Assembly: GCA_050303435.1 (NCBI GenBank)
Contig: JBNLBT010000003.1
Coordinates: 1 to 64,000, forward strand
DNA from: JBNLBT01 sp050303435
GTDB lineage: Bacteria > Pseudomonadota > Gammaproteobacteria > Xanthomonadales > Marinicellaceae
Length of the DNA: 64,000 bases
Direction of reading: 5' to 3'
Shown here: piece after piece, positions 1 through 9,425 of the stretch
Layout of the letters: each line of letters opens with the position of its first letter
Numbering within the stretch: the stretch's first letter is position 1
Translations under genes and position numbers: made by a program
The notes under the pieces: generated by a model
The model's database searches: none
What the model saw: the letters and a program-made list of their open reading frames with translations, nothing else
Told to the model about the DNA's origin: nothing

Positions 1-404
1 GCGCCGGTGGAACCCGGCAGGCAAAAAATCACAGTGCGGTTGGCCCAGCCGGCCAAGGCGCGGGACTGGATGGTGGAAGAGCCGATCTCCTGATGCGAGA
101 GGGCGCGAAACAGCTCTCCAAACCCATCGATGCGTTTGTCAAACAAGGGCTGCACGGCTTCCGGCGTGGTGTCGCGGCCGGAAAAACCGGTGCCACCGGT
201 GATCAGCACGGCGTGCACCTCGGGGTCGTAAATCAGCGCCGAGAGCACTTTGCGAATCAGGTATACATCGTCGGCAATCAGATGGCGCTCAGCCAGGCGG
301 TGGCCGGCTTCGTTCAATGCCTGGCACAGGTAATCGCCGGAACTGTCGTTGGCGGCCGTGCGGCTGTCGCTGACGGTGATGACGGCGATGTTCAATGCGT
401 CCAT
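1..404 (-). CDS. moaB: MoaB/MogA-type molybdopterin biosynthesis protein (3' end cut by window)
   Basis: At least 134 residues are visible; the C-terminus lies beyond base 1. The N-terminus reads MDALNIAVITVSDSRTA, the usual opening of the MoaB/MogA fold, followed by the substrate-loop motif GGTGFSGRDTTPEA and then the FCLPGS motif near the cut edge. In this family the protein adenylates molybdopterin or is a MogA homologue in molybdenum cofactor synthesis; MoaB versus MogA cannot be settled without the missing end. The start is the ATG at 404, four bases after the FmdB-like gene, so it is probably the last gene of the run starting at 4531. Why a cofactor gene follows peptide transporters is not evident. 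Confidence 0.85.
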   Translation of the reverse strand, partial: MDALNIAVITVSDSRTAANDSSGDYLCQALNEAGHRLAERHLIADDVYLIRKVLSALIYDPEVHAVLITGGTGFSGRDTTPEAVQPLFDKRIDGFGELFRALSHQEIGSSTIQSRALAGWANRTVIFCLPGSTG

Positions 405-408
405 GCGC

Positions 409-699
409 CTAATCGCCGGAAATGTAGTCCGGCCCTTTGCCGGTGGTTTTTTCATACACCCCTTTGCCGACCTTGCGGTATTGGGTGAAGCCTTTTTTGC
501 CGATGTTGTCGGTCTTCAACAGATGCGCCTGGCCGCTGACCACGTTCGGAGCAGCGATCACGCGCACCACCGCCGCGCCGCATTCCGGGCAGGCGTGCAG
601 CGGCGCGTCGATGAGTTTTTGCAATGCATCAAAGCCCGCGCGGCAGTGTTCACAACCGCCGCTGTCGGGACTTTTCAACTGGTAGCAATAAATCGGCAT
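409..699 (-). CDS. FmdB-family zinc ribbon protein
   Basis: A 96-residue protein starting MPIYCYQLKSPDSGGCEHC, with a second cysteine pair CPECG near residue 39. This is the CxxC...CxxC zinc ribbon of the FmdB/CxxC_CxxC_SSSS putative regulatory family. The tail is basic and polar, as is common there. FmdB was named from a methylotroph formamidase regulator, but the biochemical role of most members is unknown. The ATG at 699 is four bases downstream of the POT transporter stop, and the gene ends four bases before moaB, so translational coupling is likely. Confidence 0.8.
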   Translation of the reverse strand: MPIYCYQLKSPDSGGCEHCRAGFDALQKLIDAPLHACPECGAAVVRVIAAPNVVSGQAHLLKTDNIGKKGFTQYRKVGKGVYEKTTGKGPDYISGD

Positions 700-703
700 G
701 CGA

Positions 704-2944
704 TCAATGTATGCCCTTCATGCCTTTTTTCAAGAATGGCGAGATGATCAGCATAAACAAACCGAACCCGGCGCCCAGGTACAACAGCGTGGTCCACAGC
801 TCATTGTATTTGCCGAGTTGCTCGGTGATGGTCAATGTGTTCAGCTCCTCGGTGTCAAGTGCGGCGATGCGCGCCAGCATGGTGGCGACCACCTCAGACA
901 GCGCGGTGGCCAGGAACCAGGCACCCATGACCAGGCCGACCGTGCTCTTGATCGACAGTTTGGTCACCGCCGACAAGCCGACTGGTGACAGACACAACTC
1001 ACCGGTGGTGTGCAACAGATACGCCAGCATCAGCCACACCCACGCCACTTTGCCGGCGGCGTCCGGCGTCAAGGCGCCAATCAACAGCGCGCCGAAACCC
1101 AGACCCACCTGAATCAGACCGAGACTGAATTTAACCGGCACGGACGGATCCAGACTGGCTTTGCCCAGCTTGACCCACAAGGCGGCAAACACCGGCGCCA
1201 ACATGATGATGAACATGGCATTCAAAGAACCGAACTGGCCGGCGGTGGGTTCCCACACAAAGGGTTTCAGTTCGCCGGCGCCCAGCTGGGCGTAGTGCGA
1301 ATAGCCGTAATAGAACGCCACCGCGGACAACAGCAGGAATGTGGTGGAGACAATGCTGATGCTGGTGGCCGAGGCCACCGCGTCATTCAGGCCCACCTGA
1401 TTGCTTTTGTCGCGGCGATAAAAGAAGCCGATCAGAATGAAGGCCATGGCAATGGCCACGATGACCGCCACCAGCAGCAAGATGAATACGCCCAGATATG
1501 AAAAGTTCAAGGTCCATTGCAGGCTGTCATTGAAATTGGCGTAAACCCAGGCCAACGGCGCGGCCAGGAGCACCAGTAACAACCCCGGCAGCCAGATGAC
1601 TTTGTGTGTGATGGCGTGCATTGAACGGTATTTGTTGGCCGAGAAAAAGCCCCAGGCGGACAGCAGCAGCAGGCCGGCACTGAAGACGTAGAATTTCCAG
1701 GCATCGCCCGACGACAGAGAGGCGTTGATGATTTTGCGATCGACCACGCGGTCGGCGAACAGGGTCATGGAACCGGCCGATTGCTCAAACAGGGCCCAGA
1801 AGACGATGGTGGACACGATCAGCAAAAGCAGCACAACCATTCTTGAATAGGCTTCATTTTTGGTTTGTGTGAAACCATAAATAATGAATCCGGCCAGCAG
1901 TCCGACCAGGGTCCAGGCCAGATAATTCAGGTAGGGCATCAAAGTGGCCATGCCCGGTGCGTGGGCAAAGAATGAGTCGTGGAAATGATCGGCGGTGAAG
2001 GTCCACATGCCGATCAGACCGAAGGCCACGATGACCACGGAGAAGATCTTCGCCAGAGACTTGTCGACGCCTTCGTTGCGATAGAACATGGAATAAAACA
2101 CCAGCCCGACAATGGCCAGCAACAAGAACACGTTCTGGGTGAAGAACACCACGGAAATTTTTTGCACCAGAAACCACACCACGCCCAGAGACAGCAGAGA
2201 ACACAGGTAAATGCCCCATTCCTTGTTCAGCGGGCCGATGAACGGCTCTTTTAACACCGCCGGGTTGTTGGGTTCGGCGTGACCGTACAGATATTTCTGG
2301 CCTTTAATGAATGTCAAAAGGCCCAGCAACATGCCCAGACCGGCGGCACCAAAGCCGTAACCCCAGCCGTAGGTTTCACCCAGCCAGGCGCACAGCACAG
2401 TGGCCACAAAGGACCCAATGTTGATGCCCTGATAAAACAAAGTGAAACCCGAATCCCTGCGCGGATCGTTGTCCGGATACAGTTTGCCGACGATGGTGGA
2501 GATGTTGGGTTTGAGAAAGCCCACCCCGACCACAATCAGCGACAGCGCCAGATAAAACACATTGATGGCGAATTGATCGCGCACCACCTCGCCATTGACC
2601 AGCGCCGCCTGCGTGCCTTCCACCGCCATCAACAGGTGACCGAAGACCAGCAGTATGCCGCCAAAAATGACCGCTTTGCGCATGCCCAGGTAGCGGTCGG
2701 CCAACAGGCCACCGAGCACCGGCAGGGCGTAAACCAGACCGGCGTATGCGCCCAGCACTTCCAGGCCGCCGGCATCGGAAAACAAATGGTACTTAGTTAA
2801 ATACAGCAACAGCAGGTATTTCATGCCATAAAACGAAAAGCGTTCCCACAGCTCGGTGGCGAAACACACGTACAGCCCTTTGGGGTGTCCCCACAACAGA
2901 TCGCCGTTGTCGAAGGCATTGGACTGGGTTGTTGTTGTACTCAT
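704..2944 (-). CDS. POT-family proton-dependent oligopeptide transporter, enlarged form
   Basis: A 746-residue inner-membrane transporter of the POT/PTR2 branch of the major facilitator superfamily, importing di- and tripeptides with protons. The family hallmark is visible near residue 31 (ELWERFSFYG), followed by the second signature FYQGINIGSF. The C-terminal half keeps the GELCLSPVGLS motif. Bacterial POTs are usually about 500 residues. The extra length lies mainly in the middle, where additional hydrophobic segments flank the FEQSAGSMTLFADR motif. It follows a shorter POT paralogue by 21 bases and is probably co-transcribed with it. The substrate cannot be read from sequence. Confidence 0.92.
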   Translation of the reverse strand: MSTTTTQSNAFDNGDLLWGHPKGLYVCFATELWERFSFYGMKYLLLLYLTKYHLFSDAGGLEVLGAYAGLVYALPVLGGLLADRYLGMRKAVIFGGILLVFGHLLMAVEGTQAALVNGEVVRDQFAINVFYLALSLIVVGVGFLKPNISTIVGKLYPDNDPRRDSGFTLFYQGINIGSFVATVLCAWLGETYGWGYGFGAAGLGMLLGLLTFIKGQKYLYGHAEPNNPAVLKEPFIGPLNKEWGIYLCSLLSLGVVWFLVQKISVVFFTQNVFLLLAIVGLVFYSMFYRNEGVDKSLAKIFSVVIVAFGLIGMWTFTADHFHDSFFAHAPGMATLMPYLNYLAWTLVGLLAGFIIYGFTQTKNEAYSRMVVLLLLIVSTIVFWALFEQSAGSMTLFADRVVDRKIINASLSSGDAWKFYVFSAGLLLLSAWGFFSANKYRSMHAITHKVIWLPGLLLVLLAAPLAWVYANFNDSLQWTLNFSYLGVFILLLVAVIVAIAMAFILIGFFYRRDKSNQVGLNDAVASATSISIVSTTFLLLSAVAFYYGYSHYAQLGAGELKPFVWEPTAGQFGSLNAMFIIMLAPVFAALWVKLGKASLDPSVPVKFSLGLIQVGLGFGALLIGALTPDAAGKVAWVWLMLAYLLHTTGELCLSPVGLSAVTKLSIKSTVGLVMGAWFLATALSEVVATMLARIAALDTEELNTLTITEQLGKYNELWTTLLYLGAGFGLFMLIISPFLKKGMKGIH

Positions 2945-2965
2945 AAAAGCTCCTCTTTTAATTAA

Positions 2966-4531
<1,566 letters not shown>

Positions 4532-4533
4532 GC

Positions 4534-4567
4534 ATTATATTGACTGAAATCAGTCTGATCAGTGACT
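4534..4567 (-). promoter_or_regulatory. Putative POT operon promoter with overlapping inverted repeats
   Basis: On the minus strand TATAAT lies at 4539-4534, ending two bases before the ATG. Immediately upstream is the inverted repeat GACTGA-AA-TCAGTC (4542-4555), which runs into a second dyad CTGATCAG (4555-4562). No good -35 is present at 16-18 bases (best is CTGATC). The missing -35 plus dense dyads fits an activator-dependent or repressed promoter. The -10 match is seen; the regulation is inferred. Confidence 0.45.
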
Positions 4568-4903
4568 GCAGCGCAACGCGCCGTGCGCCCGCGCGAGGCG
4601 CGATCGGATGACGCGTTATTCCCAAAAAGCGATTTATCATAGCACATCTTTCGTAAAACACAGCATTTTGTCGCAGCGCGGCCCCGGGGCACACTGCGCC
4701 CGTGTGCAATGGCGCCTTTGCGCGGGCCAGACCGCGGTCAGGGCCAATCACAGCCGCAGCGCGACCGCTGCGCAAAGTGGACGCGCCCGCGCACGCGGCA
4801 GCCCAGCGGTTTTGCCCGAACAATTAGCGGGTGTAAATTGCCCCCGAAGCGTATACAATCGGGCCAGTTTTGCATCGGGACTGAGCCCGCGGATTGATTG
4901 AGA
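4568..4903. other. Divergent intergenic region between POT operon and YciK-like SDR
   Basis: No credible gene on either strand: the ORFs here are short and start within GC-rich sequence lacking coding features. The SDR side has a TATACAAT element near 4851-4858 that could be a -10, but no convincing -35. Otherwise nothing recognisable was seen. Confidence 0.5.
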
Positions 4904-5599
4904 ATGTCAGAAAACACGCCCCCCTTCAAAAACAAAACACTGCTCATCACCGGCGCCTGCGGCGGCTTGGGCGAAGCGCTGGTGCGCCATTTCTCGGCGC
5001 TGGGGGCCGAACTGGTGATCAGCGACAAAAACCCGCGCCACCTGAACCGCTTGTGCGATGCATTGATTGAGGACGGCTTGCCAGAACCTTTGATTTACCC
5101 GATGGATCTGCTTGGCGCCGGACCCAATGAGTTTGCCGAACTGGCTGAACGCCTGCAAACGCATGTGGGGCAGTTGCACGGACTGATTCACACCGCGGTG
5201 GCGTTTTCCGGCTTGACGCCGATGCAGCAATACGAAGCCACCCGCTGGCTCAAGGAAATGCAGGTCAACGTCAATTCACCGGTGTTTCTGACCCGCGCCT
5301 TGCTGCCGCTGCTGATCAAAGCGCGCGGCGCGGTGGTGTTCACCCTGGACGACATGCAACTGACCCAAAAAGCCTATTGGGGCAGTTACGGCGCAGGCAA
5401 GGCGGCGCTGCGTCAATGCGCGGCCATGCTCGATCAGGAGTTGGAAAACCAGGGCGTTGCGGTGCGCTGTTTGACCCCACCGCCGATGCCCACCGCGCTG
5501 CGCGCGCGGGTCTGGCCGGGCGAAAGCGCCGAAGATTTAACCCCACCGGCGCAGGTGGCCGGGCAGTATCAGGCCTTGCTGGAATCCGTTTGGTCGTGA
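4904..5599 (+). CDS. YciK-like short-chain dehydrogenase/reductase
   Basis: A 231-residue classical-type SDR. The Rossmann nucleotide loop is TGACGGLG near residue 16, and the catalytic YxxxK is in WGSYGAGKAAL near residue 160. The late PTALRAR segment resembles the TAMRA region of E. coli YciK, an oxidoreductase of uncertain substrate. The ATG at 4904 (MSENTPPFKNK) is chosen over an in-frame TTG at 4898 because the family starts only a few residues before KTLLITG. It is monocistronic, divergent from the POT operon and convergent with the small RNA locus at 5628-5789. Confidence 0.85.
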   Translation: MSENTPPFKNKTLLITGACGGLGEALVRHFSALGAELVISDKNPRHLNRLCDALIEDGLPEPLIYPMDLLGAGPNEFAELAERLQTHVGQLHGLIHTAVAFSGLTPMQQYEATRWLKEMQVNVNSPVFLTRALLPLLIKARGAVVFTLDDMQLTQKAYWGSYGAGKAALRQCAAMLDQELENQGVAVRCLTPPPMPTALRARVWPGESAEDLTPPAQVAGQYQALLESVWS

Positions 5600-5627
5600 T
5601 TTCGACGCGGTGAGTTTTTTACGGCAG

Positions 5628-5655
5628 AAAAAAATAAAACCGGCGGGGCCGGTTT
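5628..5655 (-). terminator. Intrinsic terminator of the minus-strand small RNA
   Basis: Perfect 8-bp stem AAACCGGC/GCCGGTTT (5637-5644 and 5648-5655) with a three-base loop. Read on the minus strand it is followed by T, A and seven T residues (5636-5628), a textbook rho-independent terminator. On the plus strand no T-run follows, so it was made for a leftward transcript although no protein gene reads into it. It may also help insulate the convergent SDR gene. Confidence 0.85.
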
Positions 5656-5789
5656 GAGTAGAGGTGGGGTTGCGAAAATCAAAAGAGAGTTAAAAGCGTT
5701 AAGGGAGGATAATCCTCGCAACCCCCATCGGTTCAGCAAGAGGAATGATCAACTGACCGAATTGGTGTGGGTGCCTGTGTTACCAGGTC
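5628..5789 (-). ncRNA. Candidate small RNA (about 160 nt), family not recognised
   Basis: A leftward transcription unit is defined by a near-consensus sigma70 promoter (5795-5823), an expected start near 5788 and the strong terminator at 5628-5655. Its body is highly structured. A 10-bp perfect stem pairs GGGGTTGCGA (5666-5675) with TCGCAACCCC (5716-5725) and encloses the dyad GAGGATAATCCTC. A second stem TCGGT/ACCGA lies nearer the 5' end, and a small CCTG/CAGG hairpin is at the very start. No open reading frame with a ribosome binding site was seen on this strand. It does not match 6S RNA, tmRNA, SRP RNA or RNase P RNA as I know them. The function is unknown; a trans-acting regulator is the simplest guess. 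Confidence 0.65.
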
Positions 5790-5794
5790 AACCC

Positions 5795-5823
5795 AGCATA
5801 CTACTAAGAACAACGTACGTCAA
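5795..5823 (-). promoter_or_regulatory. Sigma70 promoter of the candidate small RNA
   Basis: On the minus strand TTGACG (5823-5818), a spacer of exactly 17 bases (5817-5801), then TATGCT (5800-5795). Both hexamers match the consensus at five of six and four of six positions with optimal spacing, the best sigma70 promoter noticed in this window. The downstream start point would be near 5788. Confidence 0.75.
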
Positions 5824-6064
5824 GAATTCGATCTCATGCAGTTGTTCTCTGCAATGATCACAGTGTAAGCGTTTTCCGCCAAATGCCAATAGGTGAAAGG
5901 TCACTGTTGACAATTGTTTACATTCAAATCTTCAGATCGGTTTGATCCCCGCACATCGAGCGACAACGACTCAGTATTTGATGCACACGTTTTTGCTTTC
6001 AGTGAAAAATCGNNNNNNNNNNGTGGCAGCAAGGTTCGTGGACGGATAAAGAACGTGACTCATG
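5824..6064. other. Gene-free stretch with assembly gap (N run 6013-6022)
   Basis: Bases 6013-6022 are N, so sequence of unknown length may be missing here and the join between the small RNA locus and the ALDH gene is not certain. The flanks are AT-richer than the neighbours. A TTGACA is visible near 5908 on the plus strand without a matching -10. No gene is supportable; missing genes inside the gap cannot be excluded. Confidence 0.6.
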
Positions 6065-7516
6065 TCATTTCCCCAGGTTGCCGAAGCAGAGGTACTTCGT
6101 TTCAACGTATTCATCGATGCCGTGGTGCGCGCCTTCGCGGCCCTGGCCGGATTCCTTGACGCCGCCGAACGGGGTGCGCAGATCGCGCACCATCCAGCAG
6201 TTGACCCACACAATGCCGGCCTGCAGGCGCCGTGCCACGCGGTGGCAGCGTTTTACGTCGCTGCTCCAGAGGCTGGCCGCCAGGCCAAAATCCGAATCGT
6301 TGGCCAGCGCCACGGCGTGATCTTCGTTGTCGAACGGCTGCACCGTGCACACCGGGCCGAAAATTTCTTCCTGATTGGTGCGGCAGGCATTGCCCAGCCC
6401 CGCGATCAGGGTCGGTGCAATAAAAAACCCATCGCGGCAGCGGCCTTCAAGATGCACCCGCTGACCGCCGGTGAGCACTTCGCCGCCTTCGTCCTGCGCC
6501 AGCTGGATGTAACCGAGCACCTTGTTCATGTGCGCTGCGGACACGCAGGCGCCGTGCTCGGTGTCTGGCTCCAATGGATCGCCAATGCGGATGCGTTCGA
6601 TGCGCTGTTGCATGGCCACGACAAAGCGCGCGTACAGCGGCGCTTCAATGTACACGCGGGAACCGCACAGACAAATCTGGCCCTGATTGGCAAACGCCGC
6701 GCGCACCACTTCGTCAACGGTGTGCTCAAAATCGCAGTCGGCAAACACCAGCGTGGGGTTTTTGCCGCCCAGCTCCAGCGACAGCTTCTGGTGCCCCGCG
6801 GCGGTGGCTTTCTTGATTGCGGTGCCGGTGGCCGATCCACCGGTGAAGGACACCGCCTGGATCGCCGGGTGGGTGGTCAGGGGCGCGCCAATGGACGCGC
6901 CTGAGCCGTGCAAAATGTTCAACACCCCCGGCGGCAGACCGGCTTCGATGCACAAGCTGGACAGCGCGTGCGCACTCATCGGCGTCAATTCAGACGGTTT
7001 GGCGATCACCGCGTTGCCGGCCGCCAGCGCCGGGGCGATTTTCCAGGTGAATAAATACAAGGGAAAATTCCACGGAGAAATGCAGGCCACCACACCGAGC
7101 GGTTCGCGCAGGGTGTAATTGATGGCCACAGAGCCCATGGCGTGGGACTCGCTGGCAAACTGGGTGATGGCGCGGGCAAAAAAGCGGATGTTGGCGGCCG
7201 CGCGGTAAATGTCCACAGCGCGCGCGTAACTGACCGCTTTGCCGTTGTCTGTGGCTTCGATCACCGCCAGTGCCTCGGCATCCCGGTCGATCAGGCCGGC
7301 CAGTTTTTCCAGCACATCGGCGCGTTCATCGGCGGCGGTGTCGGCCCAGCCCGGTTGCGCATCTTGCGCGGCAGCGACCGCTTTTTGCAGGTCATCGCAG
7401 TCCGATTCCGGCACCTGGGCATACACCGCGCCGGTGGCCGGTTCGACGTTGTCGATGTACGCGCCGTTGACCGGCGGCAGCAATTCGCCGTTGATGTAAT
7501 TGCGAATGCGTTGCAT
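6065..7516 (-). CDS. Aldehyde dehydrogenase, 2-aminomuconate/2-hydroxymuconate semialdehyde type
   Basis: A 483-residue NAD(P)-dependent aldehyde dehydrogenase. Visible motifs are PWNFPLYLFTWK (cofactor/oxyanion Asn), SFTGGSATG, the general-base ELGGKN, the nucleophile in FANQGQICLCGSR and EEIFGPV. The segment WMVRDLRTPFGGVKESG contains the arginine used to bind muconate semialdehydes in the AMSDH/HMSDH (ALDH8) group, so the likely substrate is 2-aminomuconate semialdehyde from tryptophan/kynurenine degradation or a 2-hydroxymuconate semialdehyde. The ATG at 7516 overlaps the upstream SDR stop as TGATG, so the two are coupled; an in-frame GTG lies at 7525. No other kynurenine genes are visible, but the N gap lies just downstream. 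Confidence 0.88.
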   Translation of the reverse strand: MQRIRNYINGELLPPVNGAYIDNVEPATGAVYAQVPESDCDDLQKAVAAAQDAQPGWADTAADERADVLEKLAGLIDRDAEALAVIEATDNGKAVSYARAVDIYRAAANIRFFARAITQFASESHAMGSVAINYTLREPLGVVACISPWNFPLYLFTWKIAPALAAGNAVIAKPSELTPMSAHALSSLCIEAGLPPGVLNILHGSGASIGAPLTTHPAIQAVSFTGGSATGTAIKKATAAGHQKLSLELGGKNPTLVFADCDFEHTVDEVVRAAFANQGQICLCGSRVYIEAPLYARFVVAMQQRIERIRIGDPLEPDTEHGACVSAAHMNKVLGYIQLAQDEGGEVLTGGQRVHLEGRCRDGFFIAPTLIAGLGNACRTNQEEIFGPVCTVQPFDNEDHAVALANDSDFGLAASLWSSDVKRCHRVARRLQAGIVWVNCWMVRDLRTPFGGVKESGQGREGAHHGIDEYVETKYLCFGNLGK

Positions 7517-8304
7517 CACAGACACCCGGTGCGGCCGCCGTCGACCGGCAGGCTGACGCCGCTGACGTAGGCGGCCGCCGGTGCGGCCAGAAAGCCGACC
7601 ACCTGGGCAAACTCTTCGGGTTGGCCAAAACGCCGCAGCGGGATGCTGTTGCGCTCCATCTCGATGAGCTCGTCCAGGCCGAGGCCGAGTTTTTTGGCTT
7701 TGTTTTCAAAGATTGCCTGCAGGCGGCCGGTTTCGGTGGCGCCCGGCAGCACGTTGTTGACCGTGATGCCGTCCGGGCCCAGCTCATTGGCCAGGGTTTT
7801 GGCCCAGCTGGCCACCGCGCCACGGATGGTGTTGGACACCCCGAGGTTTGGCAGGGGAATTTTCACTGAAGTGGAGATGACGTTGATGATGCGTCCGTAT
7901 TCGGCTTCACGCATGCCCGGCAACAGCGACTGCACCAGGTGATGGTTGCACACCAGATGTTGTTCGAAGGCGCGCTGAAAATCGCTGACCTGGGCGCTGT
8001 GCGCCGGCCCGGGCGGCGGTCCGCCGGTGTTGTTGACCAGAATCTGTGCACTCAGGCCGTTGACCACGGCGGATTGGATGGCCTCATACACCTGATCGGA
8101 GGCACTGAAATCGGCCACCAGAATGCGGTGCCTTTGTCCATCTGCACACGGCAAGCGGTCTTTCACGGCGTGCAAGGCATCGCCGTTGCGCGCCATCAGC
8201 ACCACGTCGGCGCCCTGTTGAGCCAATTGCCTGGCAACGGCGGCGCCGATGCCTTGGGATGAGCCGCACACCACGGCGGTTTTACCGGTCAGATCAATGT
8301 TCAC
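7516..8304 (-). CDS. SDR-family protein lacking the canonical YxxxK
   Basis: A 262-residue Rossmann protein. The nucleotide-binding loop is CGSSQGIG near residue 13, NNTGG replaces the usual NNAG, and the C-terminus has the PVDGG motif. Where a catalytic Tyr-x-x-x-Lys is expected the sequence is NLGVSNTIRGAV, so both catalytic residues are absent; a subgroup related to YkvO-like SDRs shares this. It may be a divergent reductase or a non-redox enzyme. The start is GTG at 8304 (protein MNIDLTGKTAVV); no upstream ATG is available. It overlaps the muconate-semialdehyde dehydrogenase by one base, implying the same pathway. Confidence 0.82.
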   Translation of the reverse strand: MNIDLTGKTAVVCGSSQGIGAAVARQLAQQGADVVLMARNGDALHAVKDRLPCADGQRHRILVADFSASDQVYEAIQSAVVNGLSAQILVNNTGGPPPGPAHSAQVSDFQRAFEQHLVCNHHLVQSLLPGMREAEYGRIINVISTSVKIPLPNLGVSNTIRGAVASWAKTLANELGPDGITVNNVLPGATETGRLQAIFENKAKKLGLGLDELIEMERNSIPLRRFGQPEEFAQVVGFLAAPAAAYVSGVSLPVDGGRTGCL

Positions 8305-8451
8305 GTTGTTTGTGCCTGCAATGGATTCGGGCCTATTTTACACCAAGGACACAGGCCACATCAGGGTCTGTGAAAGCGATCCATGCACGGGGCTGTATTG
8401 CACTCAACGGCGTGCAGGCTCAGGCCACAGTCTTGAGCGGGCCGCCCGCGA

Positions 8452-9375
8452 TCAGTCGCTGTAGGCTTCGGCGGTGGCGTCGTGCGGGTGCAGGCTTTCG
8501 TGGTGGGTGACGCGCAGGTGAAACTGCAGCGCATCGGGGTGACTCGACAGCGCGTGTTTGATTCGCCGCGCGGCGTCTTCACAGAACATCAGGTTTTGCC
8601 CGTTGCGCAGGGCGAAGGCCTGCTCATCGGCGCGTTTCACCGCGGCCTGCACGGGCGTTTGCAAGGCTTTTTCCACGGCGCCAATCATGCGTTCAACCGG
8701 CACCGCGTCCACCGCGTCGGGCAGACGGATCTTCACCACCGCGGAACTGCGCTGGCTGTGCGGGGTGGCGTTGATGCCCTCTTCGCCGCCAAGCCACTGC
8801 AGCACCGCGTCCGCGGGCACAGTTTTCTGGCCGTCGAAATGGCGGGCAAAATTCTGCTGGATCAATTGTCTGGCCAGCGCCGCGGAACAGGGGCAGGTGC
8901 TGGAATAGGTGATTTGAAAGCTCAGATAGCGGCTGATGCCGCGTTGATGGCAGTTCACCAGCGACAGTTTCACCGGGTAGGCGCGCCAGCCGGCGTGTTC
9001 ACTGACCAGCGCCGCGCGTCGCAGCAGGGCCTCGCTTTCCACTTCCACCAGGGCGTTTTGACTGAGATCGGCGTGGCTGTGCAGGAAATCCTGCGTCAGA
9101 TCGACCAACGCATTGAAACCAATGCGCCGTTGACTGAACATTTCATCGCAGGCCAGATACAGTCGCGACATGTGGATGCCCCGGCTGGTGGCGTCATCCA
9201 GGCTGACTTCGGCGCGCACCCGCGCGGCGGTGGGCGCGGTTTCGACGTCGGCCAGCAGCCGCAGCGGCATTTCCACATCGCTCATGCCAACCCAGTGCAG
9301 TTGCCCGCCGATTTTGGCCTTTTCCTCGGCGGCGATGTCGGGCAGGGTGCAGGATTGGTTGCTGATGTCTAACAC
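8452..9375 (-). CDS. folE2: GTP cyclohydrolase FolE2 (type IB)
   Basis: A 307-residue protein of the FolE2/COG1469 family, which converts GTP to 7,8-dihydroneopterin triphosphate, the first step of folate (and queuosine) synthesis. Family signatures are RGIHMSRLY near residue 65, VNCHQRGISRYLSFQ near 141 and TYSSTCPCSAAL near 157, with the metal/catalytic cysteines at about 161 and 163. FolE2 uses a variety of metals and in many bacteria replaces zinc-dependent FolE under zinc limitation. No Zur box was recognised upstream. The start is GTG at 9375. The gene is 147 bases upstream of the SDR/ALDH pair and may be transcribed separately. Confidence 0.93.
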   Translation of the reverse strand: MLDISNQSCTLPDIAAEEKAKIGGQLHWVGMSDVEMPLRLLADVETAPTAARVRAEVSLDDATSRGIHMSRLYLACDEMFSQRRIGFNALVDLTQDFLHSHADLSQNALVEVESEALLRRAALVSEHAGWRAYPVKLSLVNCHQRGISRYLSFQITYSSTCPCSAALARQLIQQNFARHFDGQKTVPADAVLQWLGGEEGINATPHSQRSSAVVKIRLPDAVDAVPVERMIGAVEKALQTPVQAAVKRADEQAFALRNGQNLMFCEDAARRIKHALSSHPDALQFHLRVTHHESLHPHDATAEAYSD

Positions 9376-9425
9376 GGCGTTGACTGGATTGAGTTGGCCA
9401 CTATAATGCGGTGTCCAAAGGCAAA

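Noticed and set aside
5654..5857. 67-residue ORF on the plus strand over the small RNA
   Set aside because: No ribosome site, unusual composition, and the region is explained by the minus-strand promoter, stems and terminator.
6062..6904. 280-residue open frame antisense to the aldehyde dehydrogenase
   Set aside because: Shadow ORF; no domain, while the opposite strand has all ALDH motifs.
8482..9372. 296-residue open frame antisense to folE2
   Set aside because: Covers the whole gene in reverse, without recognisable features; folE2 motifs are clear.
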